64,000 nt of DNA from Gnetum montanum (Eukaryota > Streptophyta > Gnetopsida > Gnetales > Gnetaceae): the NCBI GenBank assembly GCA_015680685.1, contig MNCI01009412.1:360299-424298 (forward strand), given 5' to 3'. Below are positions 1 through 10,639 of this stretch, in pieces (position 1 is the first letter of the stretch; each line of letters begins with the position of its first letter). The position numbers were made by a program, and so were the translations under genes. Below the pieces are notes generated by a model that saw nothing but the letters and a program-made list of their open reading frames with translations, was not told where the DNA came from and ran no database searches.

Positions 1-104
1 TACTAGCATCAGTTGTCAACCACTGGGTGCCATCTTGGTTAGTGGCTACTACGTACAGGCATTGTTGAACAAGTGATTCCTCGATACATCAGCTGCATGC
101 TTGA

Positions 105-620
105 ATGGATATCCACTTAGTGGACCATAGTTGCTACACACAGTTGCACCCTGAGTCATTGTACGCGATGCATGGAACACATTTCTTCTCGATCTTTCCA
201 AAAGGATTTTCCTTGGAAATTTCAAGGGATAGATCGCGGAGGCCTAGTCGTGTGTCCACCGTGCTTAGCCAGGCCCTTCCCATGATGATTGGGAAGTTCC
301 CCTTGTAGTTCTCTACACGGATGACCAGGAAATCAGCAGGGTAGGACCACCCACAGATAATGGTTACAATGTCCTCCACCAATCCCAAGGGAACGGTGAT
401 GGACTGGTCTGCTAACTTAAGCCGAATGTTGCTCTTCTTTAGCAGGGGTAGGTTCCAGTTCTTGTACATATCATGAGATATCAAATTGACCCCTGACCCT
501 GAGTCTAAAAGAGATTTTCATGGCTCATTCCTTGCCACCTGAAGATAGATGAGGGGTCTTCCTAGATCAGTTAGTTTCTAGGGAAGGTGACCTGCTTTGA
601 TCCAGTTGGTCATAGCATGC
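105..620 (-). pseudogene. Aspartic protease (retropepsin) region of element A
   Basis: On the minus strand the catalytic motif LDSGSGVNLIS is encoded around 497-505. It is followed by YKNWNLPLL, a hydrophobic stretch, and the conserved FPIIMGRAWLST block that corresponds to the ILGR flap region of retropepsins. The catalytic Asp-Ser-Gly is intact here, unlike in copies B (DSD) and C (HSS). A TGA stop sits three codons before the LLDSG motif, so translation from gag could not reach it. The enzyme would have cleaved the Gag-Pol polyprotein inside virus-like particles. Confidence 0.8.
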
Positions 621-649
621 ATGAGCATGACTGTTTGGACATTGGAGTG

Positions 650-3100
650 TTGTTGTTGTTGGCTTGGAGGCTGCTCTAGCGGTGGAATAGTGGAGGCTCT
701 TGTAGGTTCAAAGACACTAGCCACAAGTGTATGTGAGGGTATGTTCAAATTTTTCAGCTGGAAAAAGGGATGTTTCCATGGCTGGGATTTCAGTCCACGC
801 GGCTAAGGTGTCAATTACAAGTTAACAGCCCTCGTAGCATTTTGTTGTTGTGGCTATGGCAGTATCTATCCCTACATCATAGGTGCAGGTGGCAGATGAG
901 TGGGATGTCGTGGAGGAGTGACAGGAGAAGGTGATGGAGGATAAAAGAGATGTGGGTTTTCCCCTCAGGGTGATGGAGATTAAGGGTGAAAATACTTCAG
1001 GGGGTGGTAATGACTCTGAAAGGCTGCATGGCTGAAAGAGTCCCTTGGAGAGACCGGTTGCTAAACATAGTACCCATAAGGATCTGGCTATTTGTAAGGG
1101 TATTGCTACCTTGGAGGTGGCATCCCCCATGTTTGTGGGTGCTGCCACTATTGGAAGTATTCATACGGTTGCGGTGGCGCTCCACTTGGATAGTATCCTT
1201 GTTGCTGCTGGTGGAATCGCCTAGAATTGCCTTGAGGATAAGGCAGCCTTCAGGGTGTTTTCCTTTGTGCCAAGCAAGGGTTCAATGCGTACACCCCAGA
1301 CTCTTGAAGATGTGACACCATAGGACAACATCTCTTAGGATGTTCATATTGGCATATGTCACATTCATCTTTCTCCTCAATGTCAAAGTCTACAACCTAC
1401 TCTGCTATAGCTACCTTGCCCTTTCCCTTATATTGGGCACATTCAGCTTTCTTCTTCCTATGCTGATCGCGGTCATTACCTTGTGCTCTAGACTCCTCTA
1501 CGATTTTCAACATGCTTTGGACCCTTTTGTCCAAAGAGTCCCATATTGTATCCACCTTTGCTGAAATTTCATATGTGAATTTTTGTAATGGAAAAGTCTT
1601 TCGGTTTACCACTGCTTTCAATGATGATTCTTCCTCCTCATCACAAAAATGGACTTCCCTTTTTATGAGGGAAGGATCCTGATTGAATTCCTCTGCACTT
1701 TCTTTTTTTCTGAGTTATCCTTCCTCCTTGGCCACCTGTTCAATGAGCCATTGCAATTGATGGGCCCTTAGCTCTCATAGTCATCCCTGGGCATACACCC
1801 CAAGGGTCTTTCACATTGTGAAGTGGAGCCCATCAATGATATGACAAAGTTGTGCCCTTTGAGAGTAACCATGACCAGGGAACTGTTGCAACAACGAGTA
1901 GTACTTGCTCATGGCGGCATCCAAGGGTTCATGATTCCCTTGTTTCCAGCCTTGGATTTTCCATCTCAGGTTCACCACTTAGGAGTATGTTTGATATTTG
2001 TCATTGAAAATTTCAAGCATCATACTCCATCTTGTGATTGATTCTGGCTCCAAGGATCGGTACCAACTTTTAGCTTCTTTGATGAGTGTGCAAGGGAATA
2101 GCTTCAGCCTTTGCCAATCATTGTCAATGTTTTGCAGGGTGTAGGCATCATGGAATGCTTGGAGGTGGGTTTGCAGATCATAGTTGTATCCCCCTTCAAA
2201 TCTGGAGATGTTTTTCATATCAATGCGCTTGATCCGGCTATCCTTTATATGCCTACTAGGAATTTGAATTGCCTCAGAGATCTGGAGCATACTCTAGGTA
2301 GCCAACAATGGCTCATCTGAATCATAGTCCTGTTGAGGACCATGATGTCTGTGATGATTCTAGCTATCCCTCCTTTCATGCTGGTGAGCATCACGCGATG
2401 GTTCGCATGTTTCCTCTTGTTTCTCCTTCCGAACCTATTTACCCCCATCCTTTTGCTTCCTCCTACCTCGGTTATGATCATAGCCTGAGCTGGATGAAGG
2501 AGAAGGAGAGCGAGAGGATGGAGAAGAAGGAGAGGGCTCTCTCCCTCTACCCTGATGACAGTCTTGATCATCCCATTCATCCTTGCTATGTGACCCTTCA
2601 TCCCCTTGGGAATCTTGGCCACCTAGGTGCTTGGAATGAATCATGGATTGGAGGACTTGATGCCCTAGGGGAAGTTTGGTTGAATGGGTGTCATGGAAGA
2701 TAGGATCCCCATCGTCTAGCAGCCCTTGAGAAAATAAGGGGTTACTGAATTGTTTCCCCTTTAGTTATTCATATCTGTTCGCCTGCTGCTGATCTCTTGC
2801 TCATTAAGCCTCATTGGGATGATAGTCCTGGTAGTCATGGTCCTCCATGACATACTCTGCTCCAAGGTACTAGATGCCCAATCTGCCAAGATTGTGAAAT
2901 AGCATCGCAGTAGCCAATTGGTCGGGAGGGTGTACAATATTTCCCTCCATGTCCCACCATTGTAAATGCTCATCTTGATGTAGGATGAATGTGAAATTAG
3001 GAACATACTCATCAAGATGCTTGTACACCACCCGACACTCTTGCGGCACCAGTGGGGTGGATATCTCCCTCCTGGGAGAAGACATGCTGGACGTTGGATG
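650..3100 (-). pseudogene. gag pseudogene of element A, with zinc knuckle
   Basis: Minus strand. The N-terminal segment (about 3106-2870) shares the DEYVPNFTFILH block with B. The central capsid-like block (2290-1979) reads DLQTHLQAFHDAY...EAKSWYRSL...FNDKYQTYS, the Retrotrans_gag-type core. A zinc knuckle lies at 1363-1328 (CDICQYEHPKRC), followed by a Pro/Ser/Gln/Thr-rich tail to about 650. Several frames must be combined, so this is a pseudogene. Its role was assembly of the particle and RNA binding. The knuckle spacing C-x2-C-x3-H-x3-C is shorter than the retroviral form and is shared with B. Confidence 0.75.
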
Positions 3101-3230
3101 GTCCACGTAATCGATGTACCTTAATACTAGCTTAAATCCACCTAGCTTGAGGAAATGTTTCTAACCGGGTTCGTTCCAATGACTTGAATGATAATTTCAC
3201 TAAGGTTAGATGATGCATGTAAGACTTAAA

Positions 3231-3250
3231 GTCCCTGACAACGACGCCAA
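3231..3250 (-). other. Primer-binding site of element A
   Basis: On the minus strand the bases after the LTR read TTGGCGTCGTTGTCAGGGAC. This is close to the TGGCGCCGTTGCCGGGGA primer site of plant Athila-like elements, usually attributed to tRNA-Asp. Equivalent sites occur at 13401-13420 and 60592-60611. Confidence 0.7.
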
Positions 3251-4180
3251 TGATGAGTGGCTAGGTACCCCTACGCCCAACCATATGAATCACGAGCGTT
3301 CACACGCGACCCGGTCGAATTTCGTAGACTGTAAGTACCTAACATACACCAGACTCTAACCAATGGAACTTTGGGTTAGAACGGTCATTGTTTTCCTAAT
3401 CTCACTTGTGATGTTTCGTTTACGATGGTTAAGTGAGGTTAAGGCTAATGATTTTTATAGCTTTTTGCATATCTTTTGGCGACTAATTTAAGGTGTAAAA
3501 GGTAGGAAATAAACTATTATCTAATCTCTAATTATCCTATCTTGTATTCTAACTATTCCTAACATAAGTATCTGGTCCCATCTTCCGAGCACGTTCTGAG
3601 CATCTCCTAACACCTCTGGGCTACCAGACGTTAAGCATCATTGGGTTTACCAAGTGTTTGATTTACGTTCGAGATGGTCGTACTTATGGCCTTTACGAAC
3701 TACGAATGGACAGTAACGATTAACATAATAATAATAGAAACTTAAGTAACATGTAACTAACAAAGCATAAATGTATTAAACTACAGAATGCATAAAATAG
3801 CTAAGTCCAAATGCTGCAAGGAATGCTTAAATAGTTCTTCTTTATTGCCATCACGCCAATGGGCTCAAATACATCAACGCTCGAATAAAGAGTTGATCAC
3901 TTTTGTTACACCTGCTACGGGCACTTGGAAAATATTCTATCTCCTGCGGCAACAAACTGCAAGAGCTTCACTACAACTAATTGAAAAGATGCCTCAATGA
4001 GGCAGAAGGCCCTCTTATTTATAGGCCGAGATGGGCGGCTGTGTAAATGGGGCCACGTCGACGTAGGAAGGCCACATCAACGTAGGAAGGCCACATCGAC
4101 AAGCCCACGTCAACGGGCCTGCATCGACGTGGCCGCGTATACGCGGCCCAGTCGACGTAGGACTCAATGACACTTCATCA
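3251..4180 (-). repeat. 5' LTR of element A
   Basis: The end next to the PBS is exact and shares the block GTAGGGGTACC...CCACT-ATCA with the LTRs of B and G. The outer end at 4180 (sense TGATGAAGTGTC) is set by comparison with B (TGATGAGTCATG) and is less certain. A TATA box (sense CTATAAATAAGAGG) lies near 4023-4014, and similar boxes occur in the B and G LTRs. Upstream of it, the U3 (about 4040-4160) is packed with GTCGACGTAGG / GGCCACAT units, unlike the GATATC units in the other copies. Confidence 0.7.
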
Positions 4181-4249
4181 ACCATCACTTCAAGTGTTGG
4201 TTCCTTCTAAACAGTACATACATACACATACTAAGTCCATACAAACAAT

Positions 4250-4340
4250 GATGTGTTAGCCTAGCGGTAAGGCTCTTAATTTGGATACTCTAAGTCATGG
4301 GTTCAATTTTGGGCAATGTTGAGTTATAAACTTCTATATA
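4250..4340 (+). mobile_element. Candidate tRNA-derived SINE head (A and B boxes)
   Basis: TAGCCTAGCGG at 4257-4267 resembles the RNA polymerase III A box, and GGTTCAATT at 4300-4308 resembles a B box. The spacing of about 32 nt between them is that of tRNA genes. No cloverleaf was completed and no CCA-type acceptor stem was found, so a true tRNA is unlikely. The tail and target-site duplication were not resolved. A chance match is possible. Confidence 0.4.
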
Positions 4341-4791
4341 GAATGGGCAAATGATTGAGCATTTAAGAGCTATCATCATATACTCTAGGGGGTTAGGAGG
4401 TAAAGGAGGGAGGGGGCAATTGGTTTCAAGCATAATCTTTTATTAGCATGATAGCTCCTAGAAGTAGCCTCTTCATTAAAAATAGGTATTTCATTAGACC
4501 TAATTCTAGCATCAAAGTCACGACATAGATAAATTTTTACTCTCCAAACAAAACTAACAATATCCATTCTAAGATAATATAAGAGAAAATTTTGTAATTA
4601 ATCTTTTCATTTAGAGAGAATAGCTTCTTAAGATGTAAAGTAATAAAATTAAAGAATAAAAATATTTATATTTTTAATCAAACATAGTAACTATATTTAT
4701 ATACCTTTTTTATTTGAACATGTAAACAAAGAGAATCTAAAATCAAAACAATACAAAACTCGCAAAAATGTCAACTTGGAGTAGCAGCGGG

Positions 4792-5009
4792 CAGATGGCA
4801 TTAGGATCATCGCAGTCTTGTAAGCCTATGACGCCTATAATTATTACTCAAATAAGCCGAGTATCATCGCAATACGTTAAAACGTTAAAGATAAAATCAA
4901 CAGATGGCATTCGGATCATCGCAGTGTTGTAAGCCTATGACGCCTATAATTATTACTCAAATAAGCCGAGTATCATCACCAAACGTTAAAACGTTAAAGA
5001 TAAAATCAA
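4792..5009. repeat. 109-bp tandem duplication, two copies
   Basis: Copy 1 is 4792-4900 and copy 2 is 4901-5009. They abut with no gap and differ only at a handful of bases, mostly in the middle of ATCATC-CAA near the end. The unit contains TGTAAGCCTATGACGCC and a run of AAACGTTAAA. No coding potential is seen. It lies about 640 bp upstream of the small gene. Confidence 0.85.
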
Positions 5010-5287
5010 CAAATTTGGAACAAAAGTTTCTGTGCTAACATGATAAGGGATGTATCTCAAATTCTATCCAATACGAGGAAGCCTGGGTAGAGCACGGACT
5101 TACCAGCAGGATAAATGAGAAAATATAGGAAGAGAAGGATCTTTGTCCTTGGTTTGTCCCACAGTGAAGGAGATTTACGGCGCGAAATTTTTATTAGGAC
5201 GTGGTCCGAGGATATAACAGCAATGACAACGATAAACACGGTGTGTCCTAAAAGTGTCATTCTGCAGCAGTGAGAAACCTTTGAAGC

Positions 5288-5520
5288 CAACGAAGGGTGC
5301 GAACAAAAGTGAACGCAAAGCAGTAACACCCTCAGCTAAGGGTGTGTTTACAAATGTGAACCCAACTAAGTGGTTAGGTATAAGTTCTAAGAGTTGGTGG
5401 ATATAAGTTCTAAGGGTGGGTTGGTTGCAAAAGCGAAAGCAACTAAGGCTTAAGGGTGGGTTGGTCTGCAAAAGTGAAAGCAACTAAGGCGGGCCTATAA
5501 GTTCTAAGGGTGGGTCTGCA
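5288..5520. repeat. Degenerate ~38-bp repeat cluster upstream of the small gene
   Basis: Four to five copies of a unit of the form AAGGGTGgGTT...AAAaGTGAA..CAACTAAG: about 5287-5320, 5337-5370, 5412-5449, 5451-5490, and a partial copy at 5505-5519. The sub-motif TATAAGTTCTAAG recurs between units. The cluster ends about 125 bp before the start codon at 5645 and so covers the likely core promoter or 5' UTR. A role as a regulatory array is inference. Confidence 0.6.
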
Positions 5521-5644
5521 CTTTGGGCATTAGGCTCCCTTGCCGTTCTGCTCATCTTGAGCATTTTCTTTCTTTCTTTCTTTCCTTGATCTTCTCTTGG
5601 TCCGCTCTCTCTCTTGAATTTGCAAGATCTTGCTAAATTAAGAA

Positions 5645-6663
5645 ATGGTGGAAGGTAGAGAGATAAGAGATGTAGCTTTTGTCGTGACAAGAATGAACGG
5701 TTTCTGCTGCGGAGTATATCCTGGAGGGTTTGAAGTAAAGGTTAGGTATGTCTGGATTTCAATTCCAGGTGCATTTTCTGAGATTATCTTGTTTCTGGTA
5801 TGAAAGTCATTATTATCTACTTGTGTGATTGCAGGGATAACAGGAATTCATCCTCCAAGAGAAAATATATATTCTTTGGTAAGTAATTGTAATTCATATT
5901 CAGTTTTATGCTTTCCGCCTGCTTTTACTCCCGGGAAGATGAATTTGTGTAGGGTACCACTGGTATGAAGAAGCTGCCCCTAGGATCGCGCACAAAGCTA
6001 TCCTTGTCATGAATGACTGGACGGGTGAAAATCCAGATCCCTCCACTATGAAGCTGAACTATCGCTTAACTGATTATGATCTGAGTTACATAGCTCAGGT
6101 TTGACTGTAAAAATGGCTTCTTTCTAAACATTACGCTATGCATCTCTATTATACGCTGCGCCCAAGCTTGATAACCGTCAATGCAACCATCAATGCTTTA
6201 GTGTTTGTTCACTGGGGGAAAGTTCCAAAGGCACTCTGGAAAATAATCAAAATTTTTCTCTACCCATTAAAATACCATGCAGAAAAGAGACGTAAACGAG
6301 CGGCAAATTTAATAGGCTTAATTGAATTCCCACACATATGCAAGAATCACAAGGCGGCAAATGCTGCGTGTTCATGTGTAAAAACTAAAAACTGTGGCTG
6401 ACTTCGAACGGTTTGTTTTCCAGCTCAAGGCCCTGCCAAAAGATGAAATGATCTGCAAACTAAGAACTGAGGCCAAGGGAGATTCCAGAGGTTGTGCACA
6501 GGTGAGATTTATATTCAATGATCTTGTAGATATAATTTTAAGTATGTCCAGGGTTTCTTCATCTATTGTATGTTTGTACTGTTTGTTGTGGTTCCAGGGT
6601 TTGGTTCCCCATGCTAGGGATGATCTTGAGTGCGCCATAAGACGCAGGCAACTAGAGATGTAG
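5645..6663 (+). CDS. Small five-exon gene, 144-aa protein, family not recognised
   Basis: Predicted exons are 5645-5745, 5835-5878, 5953-6098, 6424-6501 and 6598-6663. Their summed length is 435 nt (144 codons plus TAG), the junction phases agree and every intron is GT...AG (first donor GTATGT, second GTAAGT). The start was chosen because an in-frame TAA sits at 5639-5641. The product begins MVEGREIRDVAFVVTR, has a Cys-Cys-Gly / PGGFEVKVR segment, a lysine-rich KRKYIFFGYHWYEEAAPRIA stretch spanning exons 2-3, a DWTGENPDPST loop, and a charged C-terminus RRRQLEM. No signal peptide or membrane helix is apparent. It is small, soluble and basic-acidic mixed. It retains CpGs, has no in-frame stop, and has a possible AATAAA at 6922. 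I cannot name the family. The intact splicing argues for a real gene, but expression is unproven. Confidence 0.7.
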
Positions 6664-8427
6664 AAGTAATACAGATTTTCTTCACATTCTGGATCTCTCT
6701 TACTCTACTTTATCAAAAACCAAAACACCATGCATGAACTATCATTAAGTTTAGTGTTGCAAGTGGTCTGTCCCGTGGTCCCGCCTTCCTTTCTTGCAGA
6801 ACGCATCAGCTTGTCCTTTATAGTCGCTCGCTCACTGCGTTTTCTGTTTCTGTTCAAATTATAATTCATATTATTCTAAGATCTTGATTTTGATATTATG
6901 ATGATCCTTTAATTTGTACAAAATAAATAGACGAAATATTCCAATTATCGTGTTGGCCAACCAAATGCATCCGATGTAACAAATAAAAAAGACATGGAAG
7001 ACCGAAGGAGGCTCTTTACTGTTAACGATCGATTTCAAATCATTTTTTCGGACGGGGATAAATAGAAAAATCTTCCTCTAAAATCCAAGTAACTTTACGC
7101 ACATTAAAATCATGGGGCCAACTATACGTTCCGTTTTTCTGCTTTTCTCTCTAGCTGTATGTCTGCTAGCCGCTACCCTCTGTTTTAAAGAATATCTTTC
7201 TGTCTCTGGCTTCTTCCTACTCTCATTTTAAAGAGCCGCAAAAATATCTCAAAAGAGGTTCGGATGTTTAGAGAGTCGGAAAAAATGGTCGAGCGTGTCA
7301 TATTCAATAGTGGAAAAAGGCACTCACATACCGTTCTTCTGTGTCTCCGCTACTGTCACTTGAAAGCATGGTTCAAGAGTTACAAAATATATCGGGTCCA
7401 GTCGTTTAGAGAATCAGAAAAAGTGGGCAAGTCCGTGACATTCAAAGCCATTGATTTCATATTAAAAATAAGGAATAGCGTATGAATTTGACCTCCAACC
7501 GTATTTGCCATGAAATTTTTTCATGATACTTTGCAAAATCTTTATTCAAAGATTTACCTCTGCATGTTAAAATTATAAATTTTTTTAATATAATATAATT
7601 CATACATTAAAATCCTTAAATATTTAATTATGAATCTTTAATTAAAACCTTTAATTGTTTCTCAAAGTGAAATATTTTTCAGCCTAAGTAAAATTTTTCA
7701 TTGAAGTTTGATTTTAATTACTTTACAGTGCATTTATTATCAAAATCAAATTAAATAATATTTATGTTTCTACCAAAACTATATACAAGTAATAGACAAG
7801 AAAGTGTTCTTTTCTTAGCACAAAAAGAAACTAAAAAAATGGTTTAAAATGCTCTTGGTTCTCTTCAAAGATAAAAAATTGCAATGGTCTATTATTAAAT
7901 AAATTGCAAAATTTATGTGAGAAAATTGTGCATAAGTAACTTTTATTTGTATTAAAAGCTGATTAGTTTCTATAAGACTAGCATTACTATTTTTGATTGC
8001 GGATAAATTATGTAAGTATCCACTTCATGCAATGAAGAAAGAAATACTTAGATTAAGGTACTCTTTTATATGCTTTTTAAAACTTTCTATGGACAACTTA
8101 TTCTTAACTTTTCTTACCAAAGCCAACAAAAAAATCTGAAATGGATGCCCTATATGCATAAAGGCTAAAACCATTGGTCGAACCTTTCATGAGCAAATTT
8201 AGTTAATGATTTTATCATCTCCCTTTCTTATGTGACAATATCTAAACTAATAGTATTAATTAATGATGTTTTAAAGAAATCTTTCATGTTATTATGCCAA
8301 GAGTTATAATATTTTCCAAGTTTTTCAAACTTGTATTTAAAATTTTTGTAAGTATTTTACTTTCAAAATAGAGCAAAATATGCAAAAAGTGTTACAAATT
8401 CACACAATGATAAGGATTTTAATAAAT
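6664..8427. other. AT-rich intergenic DNA
   Basis: Nothing recognisable is coded. It presumably contains the 3' UTR of the small gene (possible AATAAA at 6922-6927). Two imperfect copies of a ~46-bp segment beginning GTTTAGAGAGTCGGAAAAA / GTTTAGAGAATCAGAAAAA lie at about 7265 and 7401. The short reading frame at 7264-7485 simply runs through both copies (FRESEK twice) and has no other support. Confidence 0.5.
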
Positions 8428-10581
8428 GTTGGGTTGATTCAACTCCTAGTTAGCCCAAATTCTAATACTTCTAAGGTATGGATGAACCATTTAAGCTATG
8501 AGGATTTCATGAAGTGAAAAACCATACTTGAAAAACTCCTAGTTAGCCTAAATTGAAATGCTTGTAATGTAGGGATGAACTATTTAAGTTATGACGATTC
8601 TACATATTAAAAACACTACTTAAAAGTATTTGTTGGGTATTTTGAGCTTGGTTCAGCTTAATTACATAGGTTCAAGCTTCTGTTTGCATGGTACCACATC
8701 AACTTGTAGAATCGCCTATTAGAACTATTTTTTAGTTTTACAATAAATTAACTTCTAGAACAAGCACTCATTTGAAATCGGCCTTTAGAAGCATTTTTTA
8801 GTTCTACAAAGGCCACCCAAAATGGTTCTACTATGTTAGCTTTGTACATATAGGACTTGGTGGGATCGAGATCAGTCCATCTTCATCACATGTACTTAAA
8901 TAGAATTTAACATAGCTCAAGATTTTGCTCTAGAATTTTTTTTGGTTTTACAATGTCACATTTAGTTTTAGCATATCTGTGTTATGCGCAACTTGTAGCT
9001 ATTAATCTAGCTTAGAATTGGCCATGCAAATGAGTAAACTCAAAAATACATATCAAGCTCTAAAACTAATTTTGATTCTACAAAATATAGCCTTGAACAT
9101 TTTGCCATGTTAATGAATAAAATCAAACTCTACAACCATATTTTTAACTACAAAAGAGCTATGATAAAGAGAGAGGCTTAATGCCATGTTCAACAAAGCT
9201 CATGTTATACAAACACAACTAGTATATAGGAAATCTTAGCACTAAAGGGCTTTACTATGCCATGTCAACACAAGGAGTGGAAGCACTTTAGAACCAAATA
9301 GTGATTCTATGAGGGCTACACATCATTTAGAATCAAAGAGATCTCTAAAAGATCTTAGCTACATAAGTGATACGCTGTTTAGAGCTAGAATTGGTTCTAC
9401 TTAGGCATTGAAGATCTAAGAGTCAAATCTAATCAATCATGATCATGAAGCTTATTTTAGAACTAAGAAATGGTTTTACTTAGCCTAGCCTCTTCTCATT
9501 AAACCATGAAAAAAAAGTAGTGGGCATAAAGTAAAAAGCTTATTTATTACAAAATCCCATCTTATCAAAAAGGGTCACTGTGATTAGCTTTGAAATCTTA
9601 ATAAGTTCAAGTTGTAGAGGGCCATTATATGAAAAAGCTAAAAGCTCATATTGTTGCAGAAGTTTGCCTAAGCCTCATTAACAAAAAATATAGGGGTAGT
9701 TAAATGAAATTGAAAGAGCTATTATCTCTAGTGCTAGTTGAGCTCATTGTTTTTGTATGAAACATAGGACCATTGACACTAAAAGTGACATGATAGAATA
9801 CTTCCTCCTCTACTAAGATTTTAATGCTTCTTTCCACTCATACCAAAAGCAGTAATGGAGTTTAAGATGTAACAAATGTAGCTTCAAATTATTCTCCAAC
9901 TTCTTCCAATGGATTCACAATGGCTATAGCTTTTTTTCTTCCTTAGCTTCACCTCTCAATAGATCTACAATAAGTGTAGAATTTTCTCTCTCATGTTTCT
10001 CTAGTAAATCAATAATGGCTCTAGAAATGGCTACAAAAAATATTGGTATAAATTGAAGCTCTCAAGCTTAGTTCAAATATTTTGGGTTTTACCCATTGGT
10101 GCTTGAACTAGAATTTCTCTTTTCTCTATTCTTCTTTGAATCTTAATCTCATTATCTATTTCTCTTCACTATAAGAGCTTCTTTATCTTTCTCTCAAAAA
10201 TTTCTAAAAATTCTGTTTCTCAATTGAGAAGAGGTAGCGTGTTTCTTTCTACTTTTGAGCTTAGAAAGCTAATTATTATGACTTAAAGATTAGTAGTTGT
10301 GCCAATCTAAGATTGTAAAAGAAGCCTTGTAGCTTTGCATTTTTAGATTAATAAAATTACTTTGCCCACTAGGATTTGGGAGGATTTTTATGGTGGAGTA
10401 ATTCTATCAATCTAGCAATTCAATCATCTCTATGTCTATTTATTATTTCTTTCATAGCTACGATGTTTACTATGCTAAGTTTTTAATTTATGGTTTTTAC
10501 TAGTCTCTAATTACCTTGATTTTTATTCAACCCTAATCATCTCCTCCTATTAGTGGCTTTAGCTACCCCTAATAAATAACA
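8428..10581 (+). repeat. Presumed 5' LTR and upstream part of a Ty1/copia element
   Basis: The right end is firm: sequence ending ...AACA at 10581 is followed by AT and TGGTATTAGAGGC (10584-10596), the classic initiator-Met-tRNA primer site of plant copia elements. A TATA-like GGTATAAATT lies at 10045-10054, about 530 bp before the end. The left end is not fixed: TGTTGGG at 8428 is one candidate, and the true LTR may be shorter. A tandem pair of ~95-bp units (about 8440-8535 and 8536-8630, each starting ACTCCTAGTTAGCC) and degenerate TTTAGTTCTAC motifs fill the left part. No second LTR was found. Confidence 0.5.
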
Positions 10582-10639
10582 ATTGGTATTAGAGGCTAGT
10601 CAACACTTCTTGACTTAATAGTATATGTTGCATTTTTTT

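Larger units (their letters stand above)
1..4180 (-). mobile_element. Element A: Athila-like Ty3/gypsy retrotransposon, 5' part (5' LTR, PBS, gag, protease)
   Basis: Read on the minus strand the order is 5' LTR (4180-3251), primer-binding site (3250-3231), gag (about 3100-650) and aspartic protease (about 620-105); the rest of pol and the 3' LTR lie beyond the left edge. Gag and protease match element B in this window segment by segment, and B's RT carries the FMDDFS motif typical of plant Athila-type elements, so A is placed in that group by family membership. The reading frame contains stops, including a TGA just before the protease catalytic motif, so this copy is inactive. It is the least decayed of the Athila-like gag-protease regions here. 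Confidence 0.85.
4181..5644. other. Spacer upstream of the small gene, CpG-retaining
   Basis: No gene was recognised here. The spacer holds a tRNA-like SINE head (4250-4340), a 109-bp tandem duplication (4792-5009), a degenerate GGGTG repeat cluster (5288-5520) and a pyrimidine-rich leader (5560-5612, including four TTTC units) directly upstream of the start codon at 5645. CG dinucleotides are common here, in contrast to most retrotransposon-derived DNA in the window. Confidence 0.5.

Noticed and set aside
986-1315. Plus-strand frame rich in Leu and Trp inside element A
   Set aside because: It is antisense to gag of element A, which has clear domain evidence.
4250-4340. A complete tRNA gene
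   Set aside because: A- and B-box words are present but no acceptor stem or anticodon arm pairs convincingly.
5175-5690. Minus-strand frames upstream of the small gene
   Set aside because: They are the antisense of the repeat cluster and pyrimidine-rich leader, with no family signature.
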